From positions 62,001 through 126,000 of the forward strand of contig DATLUM010000050.1 of NCBI GenBank assembly GCA_035533095.1: a stretch of 64,000 nucleotides of DNA. The letters are read 5' to 3'. The translations under genes and the position numbers were made by a program. Source of the DNA: Acidimicrobiales bacterium (GTDB lineage Bacteria > Actinomycetota > Acidimicrobiia > Acidimicrobiales > Palsa-688). Shown here in pieces: positions 10,188 to 18,729 of this stretch. The notes under the pieces are model-generated. The model did not search any database. It saw only the letters and a list, made by a program, of their open reading frames with translations, and was not told the DNA's origin. Every line of letters begins with the position of its first letter. Position 1 is the stretch's first letter.

Positions 10188-11297
10188 TCAGGTCGCATCT
10201 GGCGCCCCTCCAGTGAAGCACGGACCGGTGGAAGTGCCGGGGGCAATCGTCGTGCCCGGCGGCAGGTAGGCCCATGGGCCGACGTGCGCGTCGGCGCCGA
10301 TCTCGCAGTTGCGCCCGATGGTCGCGGTCACCACCGCCCGCTCGCCCACCGCGCAATCCGCCAGCTGGGTGTTAGGCCCGAGCTCCGCCCCGCCCGCGAC
10401 CTTTGTGCCGCCCTGAAGGTGGGTCCCCGGATACAGGACCACGTCTGCCGACAGCTCCACGGTCGTGTCGACGTAGGTGGCCTCCGGGTCGACCATCGTG
10501 ACGCCGCGGCGCATCCATCTCTCGTTGATCCGGTCCCGTAGCTCGGCCTCAGCGACCGCGAGCTGGTGGCGGTCGTTGACTCCGGCGGCCTCCATCGGGT
10601 CGTCGATGACCTCGGAGACGACCGGGTAGCCGGCGTCGTGAAGAACGGCGATCACGTCCGTCAGGTAGTACTCGCCCTGCGAGTTGTCAGGCGTCAGCCG
10701 GCGCAGCGCCGGCGCCAGGATGGACCGGCGGAAGACGTAGATCGAGGTGTTCACCTCGTCGACCTCGCGCTCTTCGTCGGACGCGTCGGCGTGCTCGACT
10801 ATCCGGGCGACCAGTCCGTTGCGATCTCTCACGACCCGCCCGTAACCGGCTGGATTCGCGAGCCTGGCGGTCAGCACTGTGGCCGCGGCCTCCTCGCGGC
10901 GGTGGGTGCGTACCAGGGAAGCGACCGTCGGCGGCCGCAGCAGCGGCGTGTCGCCCGGCAGGACGACGATGTCGCCCTCGTCGTCGTCCTCGGGGAACCC
11001 AGTCAGCGCGACCAGGACGGCGTCGCCCGTACCGCGCTGCACCTGCTGCTCCACGAAGTCGAGCTTCAGGTCGGGTGGCGCCTGGTCTCCGACGGATTTG
11101 GTGACCCAGTCCGCGCCGTGCCCGACGACCACGACGGCCCTGTCGAGGTCGAGTTCCGCGAGCGCGTAGAGCACGTGCAGGACCATCGGGCGGCCGCACA
11201 GACGGTGCAGGGGCTTCGGGCGCTCGGACCGCATCCTGGTCCCTTCCCCCGCCGCCAGCACCACCGCCGACAGGGTGGCTTCGCTCGGCATGGTCAT
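10188..11297 (-). CDS. glmU: GlmU-type UDP-GlcNAc pyrophosphorylase with truncated acetyltransferase domain
   Basis: A 369-residue protein. The N-terminal uridylyltransferase is complete: LAAGEGTRMRSERPKPLH nucleotide loop, QQVQRGTGDAV, LPGDTPLL (Mg Asp), GYGRVVRD, EVNTSIYVF and GVNDRHQLAVAE. The left-handed beta-helix begins (VDPEATYVDTTVELSADVVLYPGT) but stops after about six turns with a short unrelated tail (GTSTGPCFTGGAPDAT). Bifunctional GlmU is usually about 450-480 residues; here the acetyl-CoA site, the catalytic His and the conserved Arg of GPFxRLRPG (here GPWAYLPPG) are missing. Only 24 bases separate the stop from prs, so no downstream fragment exists. Start at ATG 11297 or 11291. 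Confidence 0.9.
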   Translation of the reverse strand: MTMPSEATLSAVVLAAGEGTRMRSERPKPLHRLCGRPMVLHVLYALAELDLDRAVVVVGHGADWVTKSVGDQAPPDLKLDFVEQQVQRGTGDAVLVALTGFPEDDDEGDIVVLPGDTPLLRPPTVASLVRTHRREEAAATVLTARLANPAGYGRVVRDRNGLVARIVEHADASDEEREVDEVNTSIYVFRRSILAPALRRLTPDNSQGEYYLTDVIAVLHDAGYPVVSEVIDDPMEAAGVNDRHQLAVAEAELRDRINERWMRRGVTMVDPEATYVDTTVELSADVVLYPGTHLQGGTKVAGGAELGPNTQLADCAVGERAVVTATIGRNCEIGADAHVGPWAYLPPGTTIAPGTSTGPCFTGGAPDAT

Positions 11298-11334
11298 GTT
11301 CTACCAACCCTGCGCCCCCGGCGCTGCGGGGTTC

Positions 11335-12156
11335 TCAGAGACCGAGAAGGGAATCGAGCCCAACGGTCAGGCCCGGACGGTTGGCCACCTCCCGCACGGC
11401 GAGCAGTACGCCGGGCATAAACGACTCCCGGTCATACGAATCGTGCCTGATACTCAGAGTCTGGCCGGTGGTGCCGAGCAGCACCTCCTGGTGGGCCACG
11501 AGTCCGCGCAGGCGAACCGAATGGATGCGGATGCCCGCCGGCCCGCTGCCCCCGCGCGCTTCGGGGAGGGTGTGGACCTTCGTCGGATCGGCAGCCCACT
11601 CGCTCGACACAGCGGCCATGCGCTCCGCCGTGCGCATGGCGGTCCCCGAGGGGGCGTCGATTTTCGAGTCGTGGTGCAATTCGATGATCTCGGCGGTCTC
11701 GAACCACGGGGCGGCGATCTCGGCGAAGCGCATCATCAGCACCGCACCGATCGCGAAGTTCGGTGCGACCACGCAACCCAACCCGTCTCCGGGGAATGCC
11801 GCGCGGAGCTCGCGAAGCTCAGCGTCTCCGATGCCTGTCGTACCGATCACGACGTGGAGGCCCATCTCCGCGCAACGCTTGGCGTTCGCGACTGCTGCAC
11901 CGGCCACCGTGAAGTCGACCGCGATCTCGGCCCGCGCATCCGCCAGCGCATCCAGGTCGGCCACGATCGTCGGCCCACCTGGGATCGCCGGCGTGCCGGC
12001 CGCCGCTGGGTCAACTGCAGCTACGAGCTCCATGTCGGAGGCATTGCTCACGGCAGCGCAGACGGTCGACCCCATCCGGCCGCCCGCGCCGATCACCCCG
12101 ACTCGCACGCCGGCAGAGACTAGCGACTCCCAGACGGGACCCCCGCCGGTAAACAT
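11335..12156 (-). CDS. dapB: 4-hydroxy-tetrahydrodipicolinate reductase
   Basis: Up to 273 residues. DapB reduces the DapA product with NAD(P)H in the diaminopimelate/lysine pathway. Visible are the dinucleotide loop VGVIGAGGRMGS, the DFTVAGAAV and VIGTTGI segments, the catalytic ELHHDSKIDAPSGTA signature (His-His and Lys) and VHTLPEARGGSGPAGIRIHSVRLRG split over the C-terminal domain. The ATG at 12156, 3 bases after the M16 peptidase stop, gives a 16-residue leader with no family match; a GTG at 12108, just before VGVIGAGG, fits family length better. Neither has a clear ribosome site. Confidence 0.93.
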   Translation of the reverse strand: MFTGGGPVWESLVSAGVRVGVIGAGGRMGSTVCAAVSNASDMELVAAVDPAAAGTPAIPGGPTIVADLDALADARAEIAVDFTVAGAAVANAKRCAEMGLHVVIGTTGIGDAELRELRAAFPGDGLGCVVAPNFAIGAVLMMRFAEIAAPWFETAEIIELHHDSKIDAPSGTAMRTAERMAAVSSEWAADPTKVHTLPEARGGSGPAGIRIHSVRLRGLVAHQEVLLGTTGQTLSIRHDSYDRESFMPGVLLAVREVANRPGLTVGLDSLLGL

Positions 12157-12159
12157 TCG

Positions 12160-13398
12160 CTAACGGATGTCAGGTTCGCTGAATGGACCCACGCAGGCCA
12201 CCGTCGGCTGACTGCTCAACCAGCGCGAGGCGACGTCGTTGATCTGATCGACGCTGAGAGCAGCGAGGCGTGCTTCGATTTCGTCGAGCGAGAGCACGCG
12301 TCCGTGAACGAGCTGGCTGTGCCCGATCCGGCTCATGCGCGCCCCCGAGTCCTCGAGCCCGAGTGCCATGGCGCCGCGGATGTGACTTCGCGCGCTGTCC
12401 AGCTCCGCGGCCGTGATGCCCTTGCGTGCAGTGCGCTCGATCTCTTCGAGGATGAGATCCCGGACCTGGCGGAGGTTCGCTGGTGAGGTGCCCGCGTACA
12501 CGGCGAGCGCACCCGCACCTTGAAAACCCAGCCGGTACGCGTAGACCGAGTACGCCAAGCCGCGTTCCTCGCGTATCGACTGGAACAGCCGGCTCGACAT
12601 CCCCCCGCCGAGAACGTGCTCCACGATGCTCATCGCGTGACGTTCTTCGTCGTCGCGGTCGGGCGCCGGCAGCCCTACCGCTATGTGAGCCTGCTCGGTG
12701 ATCCGGTTCATCACCTGCACGCGAGTGGACGGACGCTCGGGCTTGCGACGCTCGGGCGCCTTGCCCCCGGAGCGCCCGTCGACGCTGGACCGGATCCGGT
12801 CGACCAACTCGTCGTGATCGATCAATCCCGCAGCCGCGACGACGATGTTCGCCGGGCGGTAGTGCTCCCTGTGGAACGCCGCGATCTCCTCGCGCGACAT
12901 GACGCTGATGGTCGACTCATCCCCTATGACCTCGCGTCCCAATGGGTGGTCGGGGAATAGCGCTCCGGCGAGCACGTCGTGGACGAGGTCTGCCGGCTCG
13001 TCGGCGTGCATGAGTATCTCTTCGAGTATCACCTGGCGTTCCGACTCGACTTCGTCCGACCGGAACGCCGGCGACCACATGATGTCCGATAGCAGGTCTG
13101 CCCCCATGGCCGCGTCCTCCGCGAGAACGCGCACGTAGAAGGTCGTGTACTCCTTCGTCGTGAAAGCGTTCATGTCGCCGCCCACCCGGTCGACCGCCTC
13201 CGCGATGCTCCTGGCGCTTCGTTCCTCGGTCCCCTTGAAAAGAAGGTGCTCGAGGAAGTGGGAGGCCCCGGCCTGAGCCGGGGCCTCGTCGACTGATCCC
13301 GTTCCCACCCAGAACCCGATGCTCGCGGAACGGACGTCGGGCATCCGCTCCGTGACGATGGTCAGTCCCTCCGGAAGGGACGTGGTGCGAACGGTCAC
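12160..13398 (-). CDS. M16 family zinc metallopeptidase (processing-peptidase-like)
   Basis: A 412-residue pitrilysin-family peptidase. The inverted zinc motif HFLEH (HxxEH) sits near residue 50 in AGASHFLEHLLFKGT, with the third ligand Glu in the downstream helix region (AEAVDRVGGDMNAFTTKEYTTFY). The C-terminal half is the inactive second M16 domain (LAYSVYAYRLGFQGAGALAVYAGT). This family is routinely encoded between pnp and dapB in Gram-positives; substrates are unproven. The GTG at 13398 is 10 bases after the pnp stop, and its product starts at the family's normal N-terminus (VRTTSLPEGLTIVTERM). Confidence 0.93.
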   Translation of the reverse strand: MTVRTTSLPEGLTIVTERMPDVRSASIGFWVGTGSVDEAPAQAGASHFLEHLLFKGTEERSARSIAEAVDRVGGDMNAFTTKEYTTFYVRVLAEDAAMGADLLSDIMWSPAFRSDEVESERQVILEEILMHADEPADLVHDVLAGALFPDHPLGREVIGDESTISVMSREEIAAFHREHYRPANIVVAAAGLIDHDELVDRIRSSVDGRSGGKAPERRKPERPSTRVQVMNRITEQAHIAVGLPAPDRDDEERHAMSIVEHVLGGGMSSRLFQSIREERGLAYSVYAYRLGFQGAGALAVYAGTSPANLRQVRDLILEEIERTARKGITAAELDSARSHIRGAMALGLEDSGARMSRIGHSQLVHGRVLSLDEIEARLAALSVDQINDVASRWLSSQPTVACVGPFSEPDIR

Positions 13399-13408
13399 GC
13401 GTGGCCGG

Positions 13409-15772
13409 TCAGGGCCGGCGACGGCGGGGATTGCGGCGCGGGCCGCGGTCACCGCGCTCGGCGCGGTCCCCACCGTTGTCCGCCGGTCCGAGGTCGCCGA
13501 AGGCGGCCTGAGCTTCGGCCTCCCAGGTGTCCTCGAACGAGACCTCGCCCGCGGCACCGCCGTCCGCATCCGCCGGCGCACTGCGCGCCGGTGCTTCGGC
13601 CAGGGCCGACGCCAGGGAGAGCGACACCTTGCCCTGGGGGTCGATGTCGTCGACGCGGACCTCGATCTCGTCGCCCAGATCGACGACGTCTTCGACCCTG
13701 TCGACGCGCTTTCCCTGCCCGAGCTTCGAGATGTGGACGAGGCCGTCCCGACCCGGCAGGATGTTGACGAACGCGCCGAACTTGGTGATGTTCACGACCC
13801 TGCCCGTGTACACGGCTCCGACCTCGGCCTTGGGCGGGTCGAGGATCATCTCGATGCGCCGGCGGGCCTCGGCGACAGCTCCGCCGTCCCTGGCACCGAT
13901 GGTCACCGTCCCGACGATGCCGTCGTCGTCGACTGCGATGTCGGTGCCGGTCTCCTGCTGGATGGCGTTGATCACCTTGCCCTTGGGGCCGATGACCTCG
14001 CCGATCTTGTCGAGCGGGATCTCGAGGCTGATGATCTTCGGCGCCGTGTCGCGGACCTCTTCACGCGGCCCCGAGATCGCCTTGGCCATCACGTCGAGGA
14101 TCTTGAGGCGCGCCTCGCGCGCCTGGCGCAATGCATCCGCGAGTACCGAAGCGGGAAGGCCGTCGATCTTCGTGTCGAGCTGGAGAGCGGTGACGAAGTC
14201 CGCCGTGCCGGCGACCTTGAAGTCCATGTCACCGAACGCGTCCTCGGCACCGAGGATGTCGGTCAGGGTGACGTACTCTTCGTCGACCTTGACGAGGCCC
14301 ATGGCGATGCCGCCCACCGGAGCCTTGATGGGTACTCCGGCGTCCATCAACGACAGGCTCGACGCGCACACCGACGCCATCGAAGTGGATCCGTTGGACG
14401 AGAGAACCTCGGACACCAGTCTCAACGCGTAGGGGAACTCATCCACCGGTGGAACGACCGGCAGCAGCGCCCTCTCAGCCAGCAGCCCGTGACCGATCTC
14501 GCGCCGCTTCGGGCTTCCTACCCGGCCGGTCTCGCCGTTCGCGTACGGCGGCATGTTGTAGTGGTGCATGTACCTCTTCTTCTCGTCGACCCCGATGGTG
14601 TCGAGGAGCTGGTCCATGCGTGGCATGCCGAGAGTGGTGACGTTGAGGACCTGTGTCTCGCCGCGCTGGAAGAGGCCCGAACCGTGCGCCGTCGGAATGA
14701 TCCCCACTGCAGCCGAGACGGGACGGATGTCCGACGCGCCCCGGCCGTCGATACGGACTCCGCTGCTTGCGATCCGCTGTCGCACGAGCTTCTTCGTGAG
14801 CGAGCGGACAGCGGACTTGATCTCCTTCTCGCGACCTTCGAACTCGGTCGACAACTCGGAGACGATCTCGGCCGCGACCTCGTCGGTCGCAGCCTCCCGC
14901 TCTGCCTTCGCTGTGATGGTCGTGACCTTGTCGACCCGTTCGGTCCCTACCTCTGCGACGCGCGCTGCCACGTCGTCGCCGTAGTCGACCTGCGCCTCGT
15001 AGGCGATCGGAGGGCGCGCCCCGGCTTCTGCGACGAGCCGGCGCTGCAGGTCAATGCTTTCCCGTATCCAGGTCTTGGCGGACTCGAGCCCGTCAGCGAT
15101 CACCTCTTCGGTGACCTTGGGCGCCCCGGCCTGGTACATGCCCCAGGCCGCGTCGGTGCCACCGGCCTCGACCATCATGATCGCGATGTCACCGTCGGCG
15201 GCCTCGCGGCCGGCGACGACGAGCTCGAATGCCGAGGAGTCACCCTGCTGGTAGGTGGGGTGGGCGACCCACTCGCCTTCGGAGTTGTACGCGATGCGCA
15301 CCGCGCCGATGGGGCCGTCGAAGGGGATCCCCGACAGCATCAATGCCGCGCTGGCGGTGTTGATAGCGAGCACGTCGTGTGGGTTCTCGAGGTCGGCGCC
15401 GAGGACGGTGATGACGACCTGGGTTTCGTTGCGGTACCCGTCGGCGAAGCTCGGGCGAAGCGGCCGGTCGATGAGCCGGGCGGTGAGGATGGCCGTGTCA
15501 GTCGGGCGCCCCTCCCTCCGGAAGAAGGATCCGGGTATCTTCCCGGCTGCGTACATCCTCTCCTCGACATCGACCGTGAGAGGGAAGAAATCGATGCCCT
15601 CGCGCACCGACGTCGCAGCGTTCGCGGTCGCGAGGACGAGAGTGTCGCCGATGCGTCCGACGACGGCTCCCTGTGACTGGTGGGCCAGCAGCCCGGTCTC
15701 GAAGCCGAGAACCTTGCCGGTGCCGGTCAGCGGTGCTGAGACCTTCGTGGATGGTTCGGTGGTTGCGGCCAT
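13409..15772 (-). CDS. pnp: Polynucleotide phosphorylase
   Basis: A 787-residue 3'-5' phosphorolytic exoribonuclease of mRNA decay. In order: first RNase PH domain (IDFFPLTVDVEERMYAAGKIPGSF split region), helical linker, catalytic second RNase PH domain (RGETQVLNVTTLG; GSPKRREIGHGLLAERALL; SLSLMDAGVPI), KH domain (IGEVIGPKGKVINAIQQETG) and S1 domain (YTGRVVNITKFGAFVNILPG). The C-terminus is a charged, low-complexity tail ending in an Arg-rich run. Start ATG 15772 has an AAGGAG site. rpsO lies upstream with a hairpin between them, the classic rpsO-pnp arrangement. Confidence 0.97.
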   Translation of the reverse strand: MAATTEPSTKVSAPLTGTGKVLGFETGLLAHQSQGAVVGRIGDTLVLATANAATSVREGIDFFPLTVDVEERMYAAGKIPGSFFRREGRPTDTAILTARLIDRPLRPSFADGYRNETQVVITVLGADLENPHDVLAINTASAALMLSGIPFDGPIGAVRIAYNSEGEWVAHPTYQQGDSSAFELVVAGREAADGDIAIMMVEAGGTDAAWGMYQAGAPKVTEEVIADGLESAKTWIRESIDLQRRLVAEAGARPPIAYEAQVDYGDDVAARVAEVGTERVDKVTTITAKAEREAATDEVAAEIVSELSTEFEGREKEIKSAVRSLTKKLVRQRIASSGVRIDGRGASDIRPVSAAVGIIPTAHGSGLFQRGETQVLNVTTLGMPRMDQLLDTIGVDEKKRYMHHYNMPPYANGETGRVGSPKRREIGHGLLAERALLPVVPPVDEFPYALRLVSEVLSSNGSTSMASVCASSLSLMDAGVPIKAPVGGIAMGLVKVDEEYVTLTDILGAEDAFGDMDFKVAGTADFVTALQLDTKIDGLPASVLADALRQAREARLKILDVMAKAISGPREEVRDTAPKIISLEIPLDKIGEVIGPKGKVINAIQQETGTDIAVDDDGIVGTVTIGARDGGAVAEARRRIEMILDPPKAEVGAVYTGRVVNITKFGAFVNILPGRDGLVHISKLGQGKRVDRVEDVVDLGDEIEVRVDDIDPQGKVSLSLASALAEAPARSAPADADGGAAGEVSFEDTWEAEAQAAFGDLGPADNGGDRAERGDRGPRRNPRRRRP

Positions 15773-15947
15773 TTCGGCTCGCTCCTTTCGCTCCCCAAAT
15801 GGGGTTCTGGAGCGGCGGTCGGGCCAGTTCCCAGTGGGGAAGCTCCCAGGGTCCGGGAGGTTCTCGACTGGCAGCTGACCCCGTTGCCTAATTCTTGGCG
15901 TCGCCGCTCGGTGTTCTTGACGTGTCCACTCCTGCCCGGCGCGAACA

Positions 15948-15965
15948 AGCGGCCGCAAGGCCGCT
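15948..15965 (-). terminator. rpsO-pnp intergenic hairpin
   Basis: A perfect 7-bp stem with a 4-base loop (AGCGGCC-TTGC-GGCCGCT on the minus strand) lies 10 bases past the rpsO stop, followed by TTGTTC. In E. coli the rpsO-pnp gap holds a terminator and an RNase III site controlling pnp; this hairpin sits in the same place and may act as a leaky terminator or processing site. The rest of 15773-15974 shows nothing else I can name. Confidence 0.55.
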
Positions 15966-15974
15966 CGTGGGCGA

Positions 15975-16232
15975 CTACCGGCGGAGGCCGAGCCGGGCGA
16001 TGAGGTCGCGGTAGCGCTCGACGTCGTTGTCCCGGACGTAGTCCAAGAGGCGGCGCCGGCGCCCGATGAGCTTCATCAGGCCCCTCCGGGTGTGGTGGTC
16101 ACCCTTGTGGACCTTCAGGTGCTCCGTCAGGTGCGCTATCCGCTCGCTGAGGATGGCGACCTGGACCTCAGGAGAGCCAGTGTCGGTCTCGTGGGTACGG
16201 TAGGTCGCGATCGTTGCGGCTTTGTCTGGCAT
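15975..16232 (-). CDS. rpsO: Ribosomal protein uS15
   Basis: An 85-residue S15 protein, binding the central domain of 16S rRNA early in 30S assembly. The family signature is clear: [33 protein letters not shown] and [10 protein letters not shown], ending [12 protein letters not shown]. Length is close to the usual 88-89. In most bacteria ribF is the next gene upstream; here arfB and the catabolic island separate the two by about 28 kb. Confidence 0.97.
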   Translation of the reverse strand: MPDKAATIATYRTHETDTGSPEVQVAILSERIAHLTEHLKVHKGDHHTRRGLMKLIGRRRRLLDYVRDNDVERYRDLIARLGLRR

Positions 16233-16270
16233 GAAGCAGGGTTTCCCTCGGGATTGGACGGTGATGGCAC

Positions 16271-16325
16271 ATCAGGCTGTATCCACTCAGGCTTGGGGTT
16301 CACTCAGGCTTGGGCGTCTCAGGCT
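16271..16325. repeat. Four CTCAGGCT repeats in the rpsO/arfB divergent control region
   Basis: The octamer CTCAGGCT (first copy ATCAGGCT) occurs at 16271, 16286, 16303 and 16318, spaced 15, 17 and 15 bases, in the 160-base gap between divergent rpsO and arfB. The two central copies extend to CACTCAGGCTTGGG. The spacing, one and a half turns, is not typical of a single activator dimer array but is regular. The gap otherwise holds presumptive promoters for both genes that I cannot place with confidence. Confidence 0.6.
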
Positions 16326-16392
16326 GGCGGCGCATCCAGTGGGCGCCCGGTTACGCCGGACGCTCCTGACATGCTAGCACCCGGGACCGCTC

Positions 16393-16815
16393 GTGGCCGC
16401 TGAGCAGGAGCTACGTGTCGCTCCCGGCGTGGCAATCCCGTTGGACGAGTTGGGGTGGAGGTTCACCTCGGCTGGCGGCCCTGGTGGCCAGCACGTGAAC
16501 ACCTCCAACACGAGGGCCGAAGTTGTCTTTGACGCTGCCGGATCGCCGAGCCTGCCGGGCTGGGCAAGGGAGCGCATTGTCTCACGGCTGGGGCCGGTGG
16601 TCACGGCGGCGGCCGGCGAGCGCAGGTCGCAGGCGAGGAACAGAGAGCTCGCCTTGGAGCGCTTGGCCGAGCGCCTGGCTGCTTCGATGCGAGTGGAGAA
16701 GGCCAGACGGCCGACCCGCCCGTCGACGACCTCGCAGCGGCGCCGGGTCGAACAGAAACGCCGGCGGGGTGAGCTGAAGCGCCGGCGCGCCGGGTTCGAC
16801 CCGGGGGTCGACTGA
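16393..16815 (+). CDS. arfB: ArfB-type (YaeJ) alternative peptidyl-tRNA hydrolase / release factor-like ribosome rescue protein
   Basis: A 140-residue protein with the release-factor catalytic loop SAGGPGGQHVNTSNT (GGQ) in the N-terminal domain, no stop-codon-recognition domain, and a long Arg/Lys-rich C-terminal tail (RRRVEQKRRRGELKRRR). In ArfB that basic tail enters the empty mRNA channel of ribosomes stalled without a stop codon, letting GGQ hydrolyse the peptidyl-tRNA. Start is GTG 16393. It lies alone between rpsO (divergent) and the convergent ribokinase, with stops only 3 bases apart. Confidence 0.88.
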   Translation: MAAEQELRVAPGVAIPLDELGWRFTSAGGPGGQHVNTSNTRAEVVFDAAGSPSLPGWARERIVSRLGPVVTAAAGERRSQARNRELALERLAERLAASMRVEKARRPTRPSTTSQRRRVEQKRRRGELKRRRAGFDPGVD

Positions 16816-16818
16816 GCC

Positions 16819-17745
16819 TCAGGCGCCGGCCGCTGCGTCGATCTCCGCCGCGGTCGGCATACCGGTGCGCGCTCCCAAGGTCCGCACGGACAAAGACGCA
16901 GCGATGGCGGCTCGGCGCGCCGCCGTCGTGAGTGGCCGGCGGGCTGCGAGGCCGGCGGCCAGAACACCGTTGAACGTGTCTCCAGCGCCGGTCGAGTCGA
17001 TCGCCTCAACGGGGTGGGAGGCGATGTGCTCGGGAGGCCGCCCGACCTCGACGACGAGCGCACCGTCTTTGCCGAGCGTGACCACCACGGAAGAGCCGGT
17101 CACTCCTGCGATCGTCATGGCGTCCTCGACGACGCCGGCACCCGGCCGCCCGACCAGCGCCGCCAGCTGTGCGCACTCCGTGCGGTTGGGGACGACGATG
17201 GGTCCGTACTCGAGCAGGTTCTCCAGCCCGTCGCGCACCGGTGCAGGGTTCAGAACGAAGGGGATACGCGCGCGGCGCGACTCGTCAGCTGCGGCCCTCA
17301 CGGCTTCGAGAGGTACCTCCGTGCTCGCGAGAACGCACGCGATCGACGGGAGACTCCCGAGCGCCGCTCGCACGGCGGCACCGTCCAGAAACCCGTTCGC
17401 CCCCGGCGCGACGGCGATGATGTTCTCCCCGCCGGGCGCGACCAGGATGAGTGCGACACCGGTTGTCTCGTCTTGGGACACGGCGACGGTGCCGCAGTCG
17501 ACCTCCTCGACGGTCAGGTCCTGAAGCGCGAGCCGACCGTAATCATCGTCGCCGACGGCGCCGATCAGAGAGACGGGCGTACCCGCCCGCGCGGCCGCCA
17601 CCGCCGCGTTCGCCCCCTTGCCGCCGCCGAAGCGGGCCAAACGCCCTCCGAGGACCGTCTCACCCGGGGCCGGGATCTCGCCGACGGGCAGGACGAGGTC
17701 GACGTTGACCGCCCCAACGACGGCCAGTACCGGCGCGGGCGTCAA
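16819..17745 (-). CDS. rbsK: Ribokinase (PfkB family)
   Basis: A 308-residue PfkB sugar kinase: N-terminal AVVGAVNVDLVLPV, the substrate loop GGKGANAAVAAARAG with lid residues, and the ATP/anion-hole motif DSTGAGDTFNGVLAAGL with the catalytic Asp. Ribokinase makes ribose-5-phosphate from free ribose. It starts with TTG 17745 overlapping the iclR stop (TTGA), so it is in one operon with the regulator. This suggests, but does not prove, that ribose is released during use of the island's substrate, which would fit a nucleoside-like ligand. Other pentose or nucleoside substrates are possible. Confidence 0.87.
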   Translation of the reverse strand: MTPAPVLAVVGAVNVDLVLPVGEIPAPGETVLGGRLARFGGGKGANAAVAAARAGTPVSLIGAVGDDDYGRLALQDLTVEEVDCGTVAVSQDETTGVALILVAPGGENIIAVAPGANGFLDGAAVRAALGSLPSIACVLASTEVPLEAVRAAADESRRARIPFVLNPAPVRDGLENLLEYGPIVVPNRTECAQLAALVGRPGAGVVEDAMTIAGVTGSSVVVTLGKDGALVVEVGRPPEHIASHPVEAIDSTGAGDTFNGVLAAGLAARRPLTTAARRAAIAASLSVRTLGARTGMPTAAEIDAAAGA

Positions 17746-18587
17746 CCTCCCGCGGCGGGGGCGAGCTCTGCCGCGCCCACCGAGTGCTCGCCGAACTGCT
17801 CGCTCAGGCGAGCCGCCACTCTCTTGAGCGCCTTGGCCGGGCTGGAGCTGATGTCGTCGGGGACGGTCGCGGTGGTTCCTATCAGCGCCATCACCGCGAC
17901 GATGTTCCCGTCGCTGAACACCGGCGCTGCGAGGGTTCTCACACCGTGGATCTCGGGGGAGTTGATCGCGAGGCCGGACCCACGAACCGATTCGAGATCC
18001 TTGGCGAGCTGCGACGACGCGCGCAGATCCTCTTCGAGGTCCGGCACCGACGATGGGGGCAGGAACGCGCTGAACACTCGGCCTTGCGCAGAGTCGCGAG
18101 GCGACAGGCGCGCCCCGGCGCGGACACTGATGCGCACCAGGCGCTCAGTCCCGTCGTCGACCCGCACGACGACCGGCGCTTCACCGTCCCAGACGCTGAG
18201 GACCGCGGTCTCGTTGACCTCGCCGACCAGCTCCTCCATGAGCGGGCCGGCGACGGTGATGATCGGCAGGCCGGCTCTGGCGGCCGCTGCCAGGGTGAGC
18301 ACCTGCGGCCCGAGGGTGTACGAAGCGGTCGCGGAGTCGTAGCGAAGGAGGTTCACCCTCCTGAGCACCATCGCGTACCGGTGCGCGGTCGCCTTGCTGA
18401 CGCCGAGCCGGGCGGTGATCTCGGAGAGGGTGAGGCGGGGCCGGCCGACCGTGAAGAACCCGAGGAGCTTCGCTGCCCGCTCGACCGACTGTATGGTCGA
18501 ACCGGCCTCGTCCTCGCCGGCCGCCTGGTCGGGGGCCGCCCCGTCCGCGGCCGGGGGTCCCGATGCGGTCAGTGGACGCCGAGCCAC
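17742..18587 (-). CDS. IclR family transcriptional regulator
   Basis: About 281 residues. An N-terminal winged helix-turn-helix (TIQSVERAAKLLGFF, LSEITARLGVSKATAHRYAMVLRRVNLL) is followed by the IclR effector-binding domain (GPLMEELVGEVNETAVLSVWDG, SVRAGARLSPRDSAQGRVFSAF, LAAPVFSDGNIVAVMALIGT). IclR proteins usually control nearby catabolic genes and bind pathway intermediates. It is divergent from the dehydrogenase gene and coupled to rbsK. A GAGA/TCTC dyad 28 bases upstream resembles the palindrome found at several island promoters, so this is the best candidate for the island's regulator. Start GTG 18587 is chosen by homology; more upstream codons are open. Confidence 0.88.
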   Translation of the reverse strand: MARRPLTASGPPAADGAAPDQAAGEDEAGSTIQSVERAAKLLGFFTVGRPRLTLSEITARLGVSKATAHRYAMVLRRVNLLRYDSATASYTLGPQVLTLAAAARAGLPIITVAGPLMEELVGEVNETAVLSVWDGEAPVVVRVDDGTERLVRISVRAGARLSPRDSAQGRVFSAFLPPSSVPDLEEDLRASSQLAKDLESVRGSGLAINSPEIHGVRTLAAPVFSDGNIVAVMALIGTTATVPDDISSSPAKALKRVAARLSEQFGEHSVGAAELAPAAGG

Positions 18588-18614
18588 GGCTTCGAACCTA
18601 ATCCGTCTCGGATG

Positions 18615-18640
18615 GCGAGAGAGTGATCTCTCATCTCGCG
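18615..18640. promoter_or_regulatory. Probable IclR-type operator between iclR and the dehydrogenase gene
   Basis: The segment contains GCGAGAG then GTGATCTCTCA and CTCGCG, giving an inner dyad GAGAG-TGAT-CTCTC and partial match to the island palindrome TGCGAGA-N5-TCTCGCA (the right half reads TCTCTCA). It lies 28 bases upstream of the iclR GTG. On the plus strand a TTGACA at 18669-18674 followed 18 bases later by AAAGAT could serve the dehydrogenase gene; TCTCGCGA lies within that spacer. Confidence 0.5.
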
Positions 18641-18729
18641 CCGACGTGGTCCCGTCGAGCCCGGCTCGTTGACACCCGCGCGTCTCGCGATGAAAGATGA
18701 CATCTACCAAATCGTAACGGGGAGGGCAC

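Noticed and set aside
13319-15676. A 785-codon plus-strand open frame opposite pnp
   Set aside because: Same cause: antisense of pnp, no recognisable protein features, no ribosome site.
16819-18587. Ribokinase plus IclR as part of a classic ribose (rbs) operon
   Set aside because: No RbsA/B/C/D genes are present; the nearby importer is of the BMP type, and ribokinase is coupled to a catabolic-type regulator instead.
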